NCBI RefSeq assembly: GCF_000003605.2
Contig: NW_003156749.1
Span: forward strand, 219,343-241,009
Source: Saccoglossus kowalevskii
Lineage: Eukaryota; Hemichordata; Enteropneusta; Harrimaniidae
Direction: 5' to 3'
DNA: 21,667 nucleotides
The first letter of the stretch is position 1, and every line of letters starts with the position of its first letter. Under the pieces are notes generated by a model, which saw only the letters and a list, made by a program, of their open reading frames with translations, did no database searches and was not told the DNA's origin. The position numbers were made by a program, and so were the translations under genes. Of this stretch, positions 9,984-21,322 are shown in pieces.

Positions 9984-10764
9984 TACCGGATTCTGCCGTA
10001 AATTCGCCCATTCGAAAAATCACCCTGGGCGGTTTCACGGCTGGTGGGCCCTTATTTGGGTTTAAAATTTTTAACAAATTACCGGGTATCATCAAATATT
10101 TTCAACACCTAGTAATGATTATAATAACGTACAAAAAATAAATTCGTTGAATTGTTATGAAATGCAAATAAATTTCAACTTATTTCATCGTAGTGAATGA
10201 TTCCGATCGCATTTTCAACGCTCGATGCTGTAATGAATATCCGCCATGTTTTGACCTGAAATGGTGTTCTTTGACCTGACAGGTCAAATCGATAATTAAC
10301 CAATGAAAACGATGGATGATGCCAACGTGTTCAAATTACCATAGCTCATTTAAATATGTTAATGTTATTGAACGCAGCACGGAAGAGATTTGCCGATGTT
10401 GTTGTATGATCTTTTGGCTTGGATTTTGATAGGAAAGCGACATGACTTGTTTTTAAATAAAAAAATTAGTTGTTTTCAAAAGATAAACTGAGCATTTGAA
10501 GAATAATTTAACATTGTTTACAGCGATAACAGCTCATGATCGAAAGGAAGCTAACCCATTCACGCTAGTCGCAATAAACATCAATACTCTTGAATAGGCA
10601 TCAATGACTACGACAAAACTTTTAAGCATCAGAGAAGATTAAAATAACACCTTAAAAAACTGCCGAAAAATGGCCCTGGGCAGTCTCTTGGTCCCCTTTT
10701 ATTTTTTTTAAAACCCAAACTGCCATTTTAATGGCCCTGAGCGAATTTACAGCAGAATCCGGTA
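9984..10764. mobile_element. 781-bp non-autonomous inverted-repeat transposon
   Basis: The ends are inverted copies: TACCGGATTCTGCCGTAAAT continues TTCGCCCA on the left, and 25 of 27 bases match the right end, with both differences C/T. TAT lies outside each end, so the target duplication is TA or TAT depending on where the element is taken to start. A subterminal word of the form CCCTG(G/A)GC occurs near both ends (about 10023, 10673 and 10735), probably transposase-binding repeats. The interior has no transposase frame. It does contain an inverted CCAAT box, an everted AGGTCA pair and a YY1-like CCGCCATGTTTT, all conserved in a second old copy near 11470-11610. Confidence 0.8.
10241..10304 (-). 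promoter_or_regulatory. Promoter-like core inside the 781-bp element
   Basis: Read on the minus strand it contains ATTGG (10300-10304), then TGACCTGTCAGGTCA (10272-10286, an everted AGGTCA pair with 3-nt spacing, a nuclear-receptor type site), then AAAACATGGCGG (10241-10252, matching the YY1 consensus). The same three words, in the same order and at nearly the same spacing, recur on the plus strand at 11489-11563. The promoter reading is inference from the motifs. Confidence 0.4.
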
Positions 10765-11469
10765 TATCCATCTATCTTTTACACCGATGACTGAGAAAAT
10801 GATGGATGTGCTGTATGAATAATTTAAACAAAAACACGTTTTTGCTCTCATGTGATTATCCACATATCTCTCTACCAGATAGGTCAAGTTTAGGATGAAT
10901 TAAATAATCATGCAATTTTCACTAATTATGTATATACTGATTATGTAGTAACTTGGAATGCAGTGGAGTGCAATAATGACCAAATTCTGAAGATTAATTA
11001 ATTTTCATTTTGTATGAAATAATGTAGTTTTTCTCTAATAAATAATTTGTACAGTAAAAATTCTAAAATTTTGACCACTTTTAAATAATTATTTATATGA
11101 AAAGCAGTTTTTAGAATACAAAATTACACTGAAGTAAATATCAGCAATTACAAAAACATTAGATGACGTACACATTTGACATTTCTGTCAAAACACAATT
11201 ATTTGTGATGTTTCATCATGTAAAAAACAAGAATTTGAATACGATTGAGCTAGCATTATGGAAAAGATTTATTTCGTGAATAGGTAAAATAAATTTGTTA
11301 TCATCACGAAAGCTGTTAAAACTCTTTCAGTACTACCCGGTAATTGCCTATTTAAAAAAACATCATGCAGTTAAATCAACAGCAAGAGATCATACTGGAA
11401 CTTCAATAATTACAAAATTACTTCCGTGATGTGTTCTTTGAGATCTGTTCTTTGAGATTGGGAAGATGT
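10765..11469. other. AT-rich intergenic, nothing recognised
   Basis: A small perfect hairpin, TTTGACA pairing with TGTCAAA, lies near 11175. The stretch from about 11360 may be the outer part of the decayed element copy described next. Confidence 0.4.
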
Positions 11470-11610
11470 AGTATCATGGAGTATTCTGATTGGTTTAATG
11501 ACATTCTATACCTGTCAGGTCGAAAGACACCAAGGTTAACTCGAGTTCTAGAAAACATGGCGGTTTTTCAGCAAATTGATCAAGAGTTCAAAATATTCTT
11601 TCACAATAAA
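11470..11610 (+). mobile_element. Diverged inverted copy of the centre of the 781-bp element
   Basis: It aligns to the reverse complement of about 10190-10330. Shared words in order are ATTGGTT (11489), ACCTGTCAGGTC (11511), AAAGACACCA, and AAAACATGGCGG (11552-11563). Weaker similarity runs outward on both sides (TTCAATAA near 11402, CATTTCATA near 11645), but no terminal repeats could be found, so it is an old, end-less copy. The plus-strand frame over 11431-11691 lies on it, and I regard that as chance. Confidence 0.55.
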
Positions 11611-13443
11611 ACAAAATTGATGTTCACATACCAGTATGTTATACATTTCATAGCAAACCTAAGAAATAACATTTCTAGTATCAAACCATGACTGAATATA
11701 GAACCTAGGAAAATAAGTTATTTATGGTAGTAGAAGATCGTTTGCGTGATGTCTAAAATCTTCCAATGTACTGACAGTTCCAAGTTTTTTGTTTCATTAA
11801 ATAAAGCTTGAATTGATCCAAGAAAGAAAATCTGAGGTGGATAAAATGCGCAAAAATCGAATAAATAATTAGGTGGTAGTCAACAAAAAAATGTGTGAAG
11901 CATACAAATGAATTGTTTAAACAAAACATTTAACTATTTATCCTCATTTAATAGATTTAATGACCTTAAATTGACCTAGGCCAAATTACAACTCCACCTT
12001 CTCCACATCTTGCAATTTTAACATTCAGATTCAGCAGATTGCCAACATTAGGGGGGGGGAGTTTGACTGTTAGGAGGGAAGAGAGGGAGGTCTGTGCACT
12101 TTTTTTTTTCTTCACTTGGGTTTGAGCTAAATGTTTTTTTTACACAACAATGTTGATGAAAATATAGTGTGTATAGGAATATTTTGTGTAGATTTTTTTT
12201 TTCAAAATCAATCACCTTTCTCTCGAGTTTTTATTGGTGAACCCCTAGTGTATATTTCATATGAAATTGCTTTTTCAAATATAGGGCAGGGTTGTGTATA
12301 AACTCCCATGCAAGCAGTAAACAGGCTTAGTTATGACTACAGATAACATGGTTGTAAACTTTTAGCCATGCACTCTGACCATACCAAACTGATAAACCTG
12401 TTGTCTCAAATAATCTTTGTATCAATCCATATCATGATAATGTTCACTATGCCTTAATGCAATGCATTGTGGGATAACAAGTACAGGTACTATAGATACA
12501 CACTTTATTTGGTATCAGTATTTTTGTACAAGTACACAACATGTATCTGATAGCGCTAGTGATAATAAAAGTACACTGCATCGCCATCAAAATTGCCGAT
12601 TGAATCTGGCAGACTCGCGCATTACAAATTGCCATTTGACAGAGAGATGGCCACACAGCCCTGTCATGTAGTCCCAAACATGAATACGACTTCTGTGGCA
12701 AAATGCACTATGTGTCGTCACTAGCATTTGCACATTCAAAAAAAAAAAGTCAGGAGAGACAACAGTGACACTCAATGTCCGGAACTGTCGCCTGGGACAA
12801 AAAAATATTTAAAAAAAAAAAAAAAAAAAAGTCTGATCTTACTAATTTAAAATAAGTACATACCGCTTGTTAGTGATATTAGTTAAATGCACACTAAGCT
12901 TCACCGTGAAACACAACTACTTCCAGGAAATATTTATATAAATGAAGTGATTATTTAGAACACTAAAATTTACAAAAAACTGACATTGAAAATCTGATGA
13001 GTTACTTTCTACATATTAACCATGGTACGCGAGGAGAACAATTTTTTACTACATTATTCTGACTGCGCATCTAGACATGCCTTTCATCAAAATAAAATTG
13101 AAGATTCAAAGTTTGTTTAAATAGAACATATCACCCATGACTGGTAAAAACATTACATTTTGCTAAAAGTTACTGGATTTGCCCCGCCCACCCCGGTGTG
13201 ATCATATTTGTTTTCTTTCAATATATTCGGTCTGTTTACTTTTATTAGATTCAAAAGTTGATTTTTGATCAAATGGACAAACTAGAGAACATTTACAAAT
13301 TGATAATTTACAAAATATAGTGTGATATACGGTAGTGATCAATGTGCTATAATGAAATTGACACAATTTACAGTGATACATTTTGTACTCACTGTTTCTG
13401 ACACAGACACTGCATTATAAGCATAACAAACAGACTACTTAGG
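11611..13443. other. AT-rich intergenic with homopolymer runs
   Basis: G9 occurs at about 12051 and long T runs at 12101-12200. Both strands are open over parts of 12447-12775 without family or splice support. CCCCGCCC, a GC-box word, lies near 13181 with no gene start. I see no supported gene. Confidence 0.4.
12811..12830. repeat. A20 homopolymer
   Basis: Twenty consecutive A residues are preceded at a short distance by an A7 run and another A-run at 12739. Such a tail can mark a retroposed RNA, but the sequence upstream (12440-12780) shows no recognisable source gene or RNA-polymerase-III box. Confidence 0.6.
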
Positions 13444-13628
13444 ATGGGACTGACGGTTATTTTTAAATGGAACACATATACAGAATTAAAATATTATATT
13501 TTACATGGTAGACAGATGTTGAATAAATTTGTAGCCAAAGTGGTAATCAAGTCATCGGCCTACTATATACTATTTATAGTATTCAGCCTAATTTACTTTT
13601 GTTCAGACGCTATCAATAAATTTATCAA

Positions 13629-13710
13629 TCAGCAAGTTGGTGAATCTGGCATGGAGCCTTTCTGTAAGAGATTGAGAATGTCATGGTCATGCAGCATGTC
13701 ATTTTTCTCC
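13629..13710 (-). CDS. Candidate terminal coding exon, unassigned
   Basis: On the minus strand a strong acceptor, TAATTATTTTTTCAG, is followed by one base and then 26 codons reading EKNDMLHDHDILNLLQ then KGSMPDSPTC, ending at a TGA (13629-13631). The acidic, then leucine-rich, then short polar tail looks protein-like, and the exon lies on the same strand as the gene that starts at 18012. It cannot be joined to that gene's second exon directly, because it needs a preceding exon ending two bases into a codon, so at least one exon would be missing between them. The plus strand is also open here (13444-13722, 92 residues with a possible membrane segment), which lowers confidence in both readings. 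Confidence 0.25.
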
Positions 13711-13722
13711 CTGAAAAAATAA

Positions 13723-16700
13723 TTATTGACAAATCCTCAAAAGATTTATTAGGTGTGAACAAAAGGTTGAAATATCGAGAAATATTTCCCAACCACGAGA
13801 CTTTTACGCTATTTTTTTCGTTATGAAAAAAAACAAAGAGGATTTTTTTTGAGCATTGGTAACCCAACCTGAAAATGAGTTAAATAAAATGACCTCATCT
13901 AATATGCATCCCTCGAGTGTCTCCTTTATACAAAGTAATTATCTCTTAATCAAAATCTATATTTGTAAAATTCTAAATTCTCCCAACTTGGAAATACTGT
14001 TATCTGAATTTTGAAGACAAGTGTCATTCTGTCATAGTAACCTCATCAAGTTCAACAGAATCAATATGTCCCTAGTTAAACACAAAAGTCATCGCATATA
14101 GGTTATCTTGATTGTCAACAGTCACTTAATTTAATCAATAATTTGGATTTTTATATTGATGTTAAACATTAATTGAAAGCAGCTGAGTTCATCCTAGAAT
14201 GGAAAATACCAATACAGTAATGATAGAGACATCAAGGTCATTTTTTATAAATAAAACAAATAGGTTGAATTCCAAACATCAAGGGCATTTTTATATTAAC
14301 TAGGTTGAATTCCGAACTCATAAATCAGACAGACGACATAATTCGCATATAATTCAAAGTGAAAACAAGAATGGAATTGATACAAGTTGCCAAACGTCAA
14401 CCCAAATGCTGTTAAATGAGTTTATAAAAGCATGATGAAACATGTATAATGATTAGTGAATATCACTTTCAAAAAGTCTAAACTCAATTGATATCCTTAT
14501 ACAATAGATTGAAGATATCATTTTTTCATCTCAGATTACCCTTTAATGAGTTAAGCCAGACAATACAGAGAATATTATAAAAAACCATACATATATATTC
14601 CTAGAATTTCATAAAATACGACACTTTCATCTTGAATTACCCATAAGTCTTCACAGATTTTCTTTAATTATTCGTCTTGTCTCACCTGGAAGTTAGGTTT
14701 GACTAAGGAGAAGGCAGACCTGAACCAGGATAAATACAATTTTACAATACAATTGGCTGACTTATTGTACACTAAAGATATTATATACAGGTGGTATGTA
14801 TTTGTTACGGCATTGTGATTGATTTGAAATTGTAAGTTCAGGATTTAATCATTTGAACGGCATATTTGTTTCCTCCAAATACCACCAGACATTCTCACCC
14901 AATTTTTCTGCACTTTTTTCCTAAAATTCTTGTCTAATTTTGGAACCAACACAAAAAATTTGAGTAAACTTTCAGTTTTTACTCAAAAAAATTGACTATT
15001 TTTATGCAAGTACATGACGTCCCAATAGAACCACTACTACATTTTTTAGTACTTCCTACTAACCATTCAAACTGAACATAAGGTACAGCTACTTTTCAAA
15101 AGTAATAATTTCATTTCTTTCATTGTTAAATTTTTTTCTAATTGCAAGGATTTATCTCAAAATATTGATGTACCTGATATATACCAGGTAGTGTTTGTGT
15201 CAATTGATTTAAATTTGTTTTTATTTGTGGTCCAAAGAAATCGCTACTAAAAATGCTATTTTGTTCAGATTATTTGACTGGAAAAAAAAAGCCTACAAAT
15301 TGTTCACTAACACTAAGATCCTAAACTATCCTTCAACAAGTAAATCTTTTAATACTGTCACCTTCACTATTTCTACAGATTGAAGAACTAAAGAGCTTAA
15401 AATTTATAGATGCATCAAAGTGCATTGCTTTAATGCCCAACAAATTTTCCTTGGTGCTCTTCAGTGTTCCCTATGTGCTAAGGTTATTTTATAAATTTTG
15501 GCTTTGAAAATGTGCGCCCTTTTCAATTCTGAAATTCAAGCCCTGCAACTGCATTATTTTTAGCTCCTATTCATAGCAGGAATTGTTCATTAAATTTTGT
15601 TGAGCAATGTGTTACTTTATCATAAAATCTCTCCAACAAACTCCATTCAACGACAGATTGATATCGCTTGGTTTTCAGCCAATATCAATATTAGCAAAGT
15701 GGATATATCATAATGCATAAGTGTTTATAATTGCTCAATGCAAACTGTGCACATTTGCAGTGAACCCAAATCAAATGAAGTAGATGCAGCACTGATACGT
15801 CAACTTGAGAAAATCACAAGTCTTTCTATAAATAGATAAATTGAATATCTAAAGCGAATAAACGAAGAAGCTACTAACGAATAAAATTAAGGCCAAAAAA
15901 AATAATTTACGGATCAGTATGCATGTCAGTTCACAACTTTTTTTTTCGGTTTCAGCAAAAATATTACGAAAAATAAAAAAAAACAGCTGAGGAACAGAAA
16001 CACATTTTTTTTTACGATGCATCTACTTAAAATATATAATTCAGATATATTAAATAAAACATATCAACAATGAGGTTTTTTTCTAATGGAGCTACTTGCA
16101 AAAGAAAGCGTCACACCCACTTTCCAGTATTCAGCCAAGCACTACAATTTGCAAACAAGGATGACAGATGTCACCAGTTGTGTCAATTTCACAATGTCTC
16201 GTTTCCCTCTCCCTATTTTGGAATAGAATAGTCCTCACAGAGTACTTCAATATTCGTTAGATGTTAAAAAGACGCTCATTAGAAGACAATTAATGAGATG
16301 ACATTGATAAATTAATCTAAATATAGAAGACAGTCGTGCTTGTTTCTTTGTAAATTCCACATCAAGTGTTTTTTTATGACAATGACATTTTAGATCCTTT
16401 CATTCAGTGAATGCAATGGGAAACCCTAATGCCGTCCTCCCATGCTACATTGTATAATGTTAATTAAACTTCCTTTACAATCTTGCGTGAAAAACATCCA
16501 ATTTTCTATAAATAGGCCTAGTAATGAAAAAGAGGTCAACTTATTTTAAATGTGAAGCAAAAAAAAACAATATTTGTCTCTGCAAAAAATAATTATTAAA
16601 ATGCAAGCAATTGTTCTGCCTTGTACTAAGTAAGCAACAGTACCTTAACACTTTAAGGCGGCAGTGAGCTACATGTATCAGACTAAAGTTATAATATGCA

Positions 16701-17615
16701 TGCGATATTTGTACGCTTACAGTTACAATACAAAAGTTAAAGCTATTTATGGTTGATATGGAACGACGTAAAATATTAACGATTAGATGTTAGCTCTTAT
16801 AAATTTATAAACAGTGACTGAAAGCACCTGCGAAACTCTGAAAGTGTAAACAGATGACTCATTGTTTTGGTCATGTGACTGTGTAACTTTCACTTGTCAA
16901 AACAGGACATTGACCTTATTACTACAAGTAAACAACATAGTTGTGATTATGTTAAGTTCAATATTTGAGGTTTTGCTGGAAATAAAAAATGGATAAACCA
17001 TTTTTTGTAACATTCAAAGGCTATTGCTATAGTGTTACACCTAATTCAATGAAAGTGGTCTAACAACAGAACATTTACAATAGTAAAAATAACCTTATTA
17101 TAAAAGAGACAAAGCAGCATCTTTAACACAGTTAAGACAAAAGTTGACCTAGATCAAGGTCACCTTTATTTTACCTTTAGTCCCACTGCCTCAAACAGTG
17201 TGCCATAGTAATGTCCAAGCAAGCCCTTTGGCCTACATCTTTCATACCCTTATAACCTCATAATTTTAAGCCAACAGAAAGATACACCATATAACTAAAT
17301 ATATATATAACATCAAAACAAATTTCTCTAATTCTTTCCAGTTTTAAGATGTGCGTCCCACAGTGAAATATCATCATGTCATGAAATTAGTAAAATTGTA
17401 CAAACCAATTGTACATGTACGTGCACTGCTTCTTATCAATTAATATAGGCCTAGTACTACGCCTAGATCCCAGAAGATCGATAATGCCAGATACACTGTC
17501 ATCTTTTTTTCATTTTTTTTTCACTACCACAAAACTATGTCTAATACCATTAAAGTTGCAATTACTAGAATATGTTGTCTTTCATACTAGTATATACTGT
17601 GGTGTTACCATGTAT
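13723..17615. other. Probable intronic or intergenic sequence left of the minus-strand gene
   Basis: Many acceptor- and donor-like sites occur on the minus strand, but no chain of phase-compatible exons emerged. The best isolated pieces are 15174-15246 (SDFFGPQIKTNLNQLT then QTLPGIYQ) and 14686-14719 (SAFSLVKPNFQ). A hairpin TTTGAGTAAA/TTTACTCAAA lies at 14959-14987. TGACCT-AGATCA-AGGTCA at 17145-17162 is an everted pair within a repeat of molluscan style. A long T-rich open frame follows an acceptor near 15990 on the minus strand. Confidence 0.4.
14230..14317 (+). repeat. Imperfect 47-bp tandem duplication
   Basis: CATCAAGGTCATTTTTTATA followed by TAGGTTGAATTCCAAA (14230-14276) is repeated at 14277-14317 as CATCAAGGGCATTTTTATAT followed by TAGGTTGAATTCCGAA, with a few substitutions and a small deletion. 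It is non-coding as far as I can see. Confidence 0.7.
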
Positions 17616-17696
17616 GGGTGAGTCAGCATCGAAATCAGCTGCGTTGATCGGCCATATTGGAACTGTTATTTACATAGTCTGCCGATCGACTCACCC
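17616..17696. promoter_or_regulatory. Inverted repeat with AP-1/NF-E2-like site in the second intron of the minus-strand gene
   Basis: GGGTGAGTC (17616-17624) pairs with GACTCACCC (17688-17696). A second pair, GATCGGC (17646) and GCCGATC (17681), lies inside, with a 21-nt bulge on the left. The left arm contains TGAGTCAGCA, whose complement TGCTGACTCA is the half-site bound by CNC/small-Maf (NF-E2/Nrf type) dimers and includes an AP-1 core. It is 30 bp beyond the donor of exon 2, so an intronic enhancer or a small foldback element are both possible. Confidence 0.4.
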
Positions 17697-17725
17697 CCCA
17701 CGCAAAATAAATACAAGTTTCTCAC

Positions 17726-18012
17726 CTGAATGTAGCACTCAAACGGACCAGTTCTTTCTGTCTTCACAACGACTCTCTAAGCAATAAATGCAAACAACAA
17801 AGTTGATGAACAAGTGAATGTTTGTAAGAATGCCCCACTACATGCCGCCCTAGTTGTCATACGAGGTTCCCCAGCCCAGTTGTAGTAGTGCCAATACGTC
17901 TGCAGTTTTGCAACTTGTTTATACAAAAACACCAGCTTTATACTCCAATTATGAACAAATAAACACAGAAACATTGCACGATTCCTACCTCCATGGGTCG
18001 CGACGATGCCAT
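17726..18012 (-). CDS. 5' end of an unrecognised minus-strand gene, first two coding exons
   Basis: Exon 1 coding part is 18012-17989: ATG in the context GAAATGG, reading MASSRPME, followed by the donor GAG|GTAGGA. Exon 2 is 17776-17726: acceptor ATTTATTGCTTAG, reading RVVVKTERTGPFECYIQ, then donor CAG|GTGAGA. The intron between them is 212 bp with GT-AG ends, and both junctions fall between codons, so the 25 residues read through in one frame. An in-frame TGA 33 bases upstream of the ATG, with no other ATG between, supports this start. The peptide is basic and has no signal sequence. I do not recognise the family. The rest of the protein must lie left of 17726, and I could not place it. Confidence 0.7.
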
Positions 18013-18180
18013 TTCGATAATCAAACGCCGCAAAAATATACGTCAGTCAAGCCTTTACGATATAAAATATGACCACAAGTCACACTTGTAAAAGATACAC
18101 TCAGCACACGCTTCGCGTTCGGCTACCTTCGTTCGGCTAATATTTTATTAATGTTGCGTTTACCGCATTCGGCTATTGTC
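18013..18180. promoter_or_regulatory. Putative promoter of the minus-strand gene with TTCGGCTA repeats
   Basis: TTCGGCTA occurs three times on the plus strand (18118, 18132 and 18168) within a locally CpG-rich patch. Nearer the gene lie GACGT (18039-18043), the palindrome ACAAGTCACACTTGT (18074-18088) and TATAAAATAT (18061-18070, plus-strand sense). These sit 30-160 bp upstream of the ATG at 18012 and would suit a promoter. The transcription start is not visible. Confidence 0.4.
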
Positions 18181-20700
18181 GGTAAATTTCGGGTTGGGTT
18201 GGACGACATCATTTGTTTTTATGGGGTGCAAGGCATGGTCCGGAGCAGGAATGTTTGATAATGGGCTGTTAAAGACGTCTCATATGCTGACTTTAGTCCG
18301 TTTTTGACACGACCAATTCGATCCCCTTAGAGAACATAAAGACCGTAATGTAATTATTGAACAATAGATTTAAAGAAATATTTTCCGCCGCAAACTATGA
18401 AAATGTTCAGGCCCATGGTTTATATAAACTATGTACATACTTATCACATCTCAAAATAATCTGATGATACAATTAAACAATAAATCGCCTTTAGCTGACG
18501 GGTGTAGTACATATAAACCACAGATGTGATACTCAGAACAATTCAGCTTACACATTTTTTATATACTGCCCTCAGTGGTGATACTGAGTTTACACGCAAT
18601 ATAGAACTACGGGGGCGTTGTCCGAAACAAGGTGGCAAGTGAATAAATGGTTCATTATATTTAATAATAATTAATATTTATTTATAATAAATACCTTAGG
18701 CTTTTTGACCACCTGTAAAACAGAAGTTTGAAGACTGACTAATTTGCATAATTACTCACCCAGTGCAAAATGTTTCAAATATAAAAAGTGGAATAACTCT
18801 CATATAAACAAACCGAACAAATACTTTTATATTTGCTGTCAAAAATATTTTTCAATTAATTATTCTCTACTATTCCAACTAAAATAAAATATCTACAGAA
18901 TTATTAAATTATAACATAAGTTATTTACACTTCTGTGCTTACACCCCGATTTTCGAACAGACACATTTTGAGCTGGTCGATATTTTATTCAAGATAGAGC
19001 TTCTCGAATTTCCATATTTCGCTAATATTATTTTGAACTGTATCATTTTTTGGGGCTTCGGCATTGTTTTTGAGTTAATCTGTTTAAATTTAATCATTTT
19101 AATTTAATAGAAATTTACAACACCTAATTTTGAGCTTCACGAGAAATGTTCTCATAAGTTCACGGTACCATTTTACCAAATTAGGGAGATCGATCGTAAG
19201 ATTCAGAGTAAATGTTGATACATCGAGACCAGGTATTCCTGATTAATTCCAGTTTTTTATTAACGGATCGTAAATAAGTCACGTGACTCACTATCACTCT
19301 AAACGGAATGCCAATGGCTATTTGAGAATAAAGTCTATTTTCAAAATAGTTTCTTTCTACAACTTTTCGGAAGATAGGTTATGCATGAATGGATTAATGT
19401 TTTTAAAATATAATTTCTTTTGATCACTGTAAACTCTGAAAGAAGAATATCCCAAAACTAGCTACAATATTCAGTAGAAATTTGAATAATACACTTTTTA
19501 CGAAGTTTTTGAACCTCGGTAAGACCTACAAAATACAACACGACAAGGAATGACATCACTACAAGGTAAGAAATGAAATATTTCCGGAAAAAATAGCGTA
19601 ACGGAAATTTTGACACAACAAGGAATACACTTTAAACGGTTTTATTTGATTTATTGAACACTACAATTGTCGTTCTATTTGAGTTTACAGGCTTAGATTA
19701 CAGTCTTGATTCATCCCGGAGTTTGATAAAAATGATGTTGTCTCTTATTGGTTTTTACTTTATATAATACGTAGCTACATGTTATTAATGATTTTATACA
19801 TTTTGCCATTCACACCCCATACTCCCATAATTTTGAATATAAAGCATTACGCCAAACACTGTCCTACGCCTTTCCCGATTCAACGAAGCATGTAGTTTAT
19901 TTGCCTTTTTTGTTAGCAGTACCCGAATTGTCAGAACTTCCATTGTTATCTTAATGTAAATGTTTATTAATAATTGACTGCGAGTAGTTTAAACATTTGA
20001 GTTTGATCCCGATTCATGGTGTGGAATTAGAATTCTATGATTTTGGAAACTGTTTGACGAATAAACAATATTGATTATTTTACGTACAGAATTTAATAAA
20101 TAACATTGTCCATATTTAAATATTTTGTTGCACATTTGATATTCAGCTGAAGCTTTTTCTGTTCTTGTACATATTATTGCTAGATTTATTTCATTTTCGG
20201 GACCGAGCCATCTAAATACATTTCATATATTGTGTTATCTTTTTTGTAGAAGTTTAATATTTTCAGATTCATGCGGGTTTAGTAGTGTTTTTTGTAAAGT
20301 ATTAAACCCAATAATTAAGTACGGGTTCACATGAGGGATTTTTAGAAGTGTAATTTTTTTTATTCCAGGAGGTCGATTTTTCAGGATCATGAAGTTGTTC
20401 AAGTTTGTATTGTTTTTTTCCGAGGCTTTTGTTTAATTGACTTTTTAAGTTTTCTCATTTTGAAGAATCTACCGCGTATAAACGAGTCTTTCCACAATAC
20501 AATTTTTATTTAGTTTGTGAGTGTTTTGTTTGACACTTTTGTCCACTAGAAATAGGATAAATGATTAAGAATCCTCCACAGCTTTTTCACTGTCATTTTT
20601 ATTGTATTTGCTGTTAACAACATCTTCAATATCCTGACACTGTTCTTATAAAGTTGTCTTTCGATTCTAATTCCCATATGTATTTTGGAAGAAGATTTGA
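18181..20700. other. AT-rich intergenic between divergent genes
   Basis: No gene is supported. GTGATACT words repeat at 18526 and 18582. The stretch 18640-18700 is almost pure A/T. One exon-like piece, ATGACATCACTACAAG followed by the strong donor GTAAGA at 19566, lies on the plus strand but has no partner exon that I could find. No transposon with definable ends is apparent. Confidence 0.4.
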
Positions 20701-20748
20701 CCGTTTGTTCTTCAATACTTGTAACCACGCGCAGTAATTTCATTCACG

Positions 20749-21194
20749 ATGGCTGACATTGTTATTGGACAGTGATCAGACAAATGTGATGAACAATTCA
20801 CTTTGAAGAACTAGATCGAATCAACAGTGTTTCGGCAGTTATATCGAAATCTCTTTTACCACGTAGGTGAAGAATGTAAATAAACCAGTTGAGTCTCCTA
20901 TCACTGTCCATTTAAAATAATCATAATACTCAGGTGTGACTAGTGTGCATACGCTATAGAAGTGTCATGTCTAGAAAGTTATGTGGTGGTATTCTGTGAA
21001 AAGTTGAACCTCAGACAACCACCCGTAATTGAACCAGCCAGACTGGCACGAACGGAGGAACGTTGTTGGAACATCGCCCCCGTGCGGCGTCTTTTGGACA
21101 TGCACATTTGATTTGTTATCGGTAAACACAACATCTCGGTCACCTCTTATTTAACCACCTCCAGTTCGCTTCACACGGCCGGGTGCATTAAAAG
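20749..21194 (+). promoter_or_regulatory. Promoter region and 5' untranslated exon of the plus-strand gene
   Basis: The exon ends at the consensus donor AAAAG|GTAAGT (21195). Upstream, 21040-21190 is locally GC-richer, with several CpGs (AACGGAGGAACG, CCCCGTGCGGCGTC). An inverted CCAAT (ATTGG, 20764-20768) lies within a tiny open frame, MADIVIGQ (20749-20775), that would be an upstream ORF if it is transcribed. No TATA box is evident. The start of transcription cannot be fixed from sequence. Confidence 0.45.
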
Positions 21195-21322
21195 GTAAGT
21201 CTACATGTTTTTTATGTGGGTTTCTCACTTATTCTCTCAAATTTGTTGAAATGTATATGATAAATAACGTGTAAAAACAACAGTGGTGCCGTTTCTAGGA
21301 AGCGACGCTTTCATAATCCAAG

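Noticed and set aside
9984-10141. Overlapping frames on both strands at the left end of the 781-bp element
   Set aside because: They are by-products of the terminal repeat. None resembles a transposase.
12440-12830. Retroposed gene or SINE ending in A20
   Set aside because: No polymerase-III boxes, source RNA or target duplication could be identified. The A-run alone is not evidence.
14686-14719. 34-nt minus-strand piece between acceptor GGTTCAG and donor CCAG|GTGAGA, reading SAFSLVKPNFQ
   Set aside because: Its phase does not fit exon 2 at 17726 (in that phase it stops at once) or the piece at 15174. The good splice sites alone are not enough.
15174-15246. Minus-strand exon-like piece between acceptor GCATTTTTAG and donor CAG|GTACAT, reading SDFFGPQIKTNLNQLT then QTLPGIYQ
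   Set aside because: It is open and plausible, but it needs a preceding exon ending two bases into a codon. The known exon 2 ends between codons, and no linking exon was found.
17172-17240. Minus-strand open stretch ending LGHYYGTLFEAVGLK before a GTAAAA donor
   Set aside because: It lies in sequence that looks like a common molluscan repeat (TGACCT-AGATCA-AGGTCA beside it), and no phase-compatible acceptor was found.
19550-19571. ATGACATCACTACAAG followed by a strong GTAAGA donor on plus
   Set aside because: This is a single exon-like piece with no partner exon or promoter evidence.
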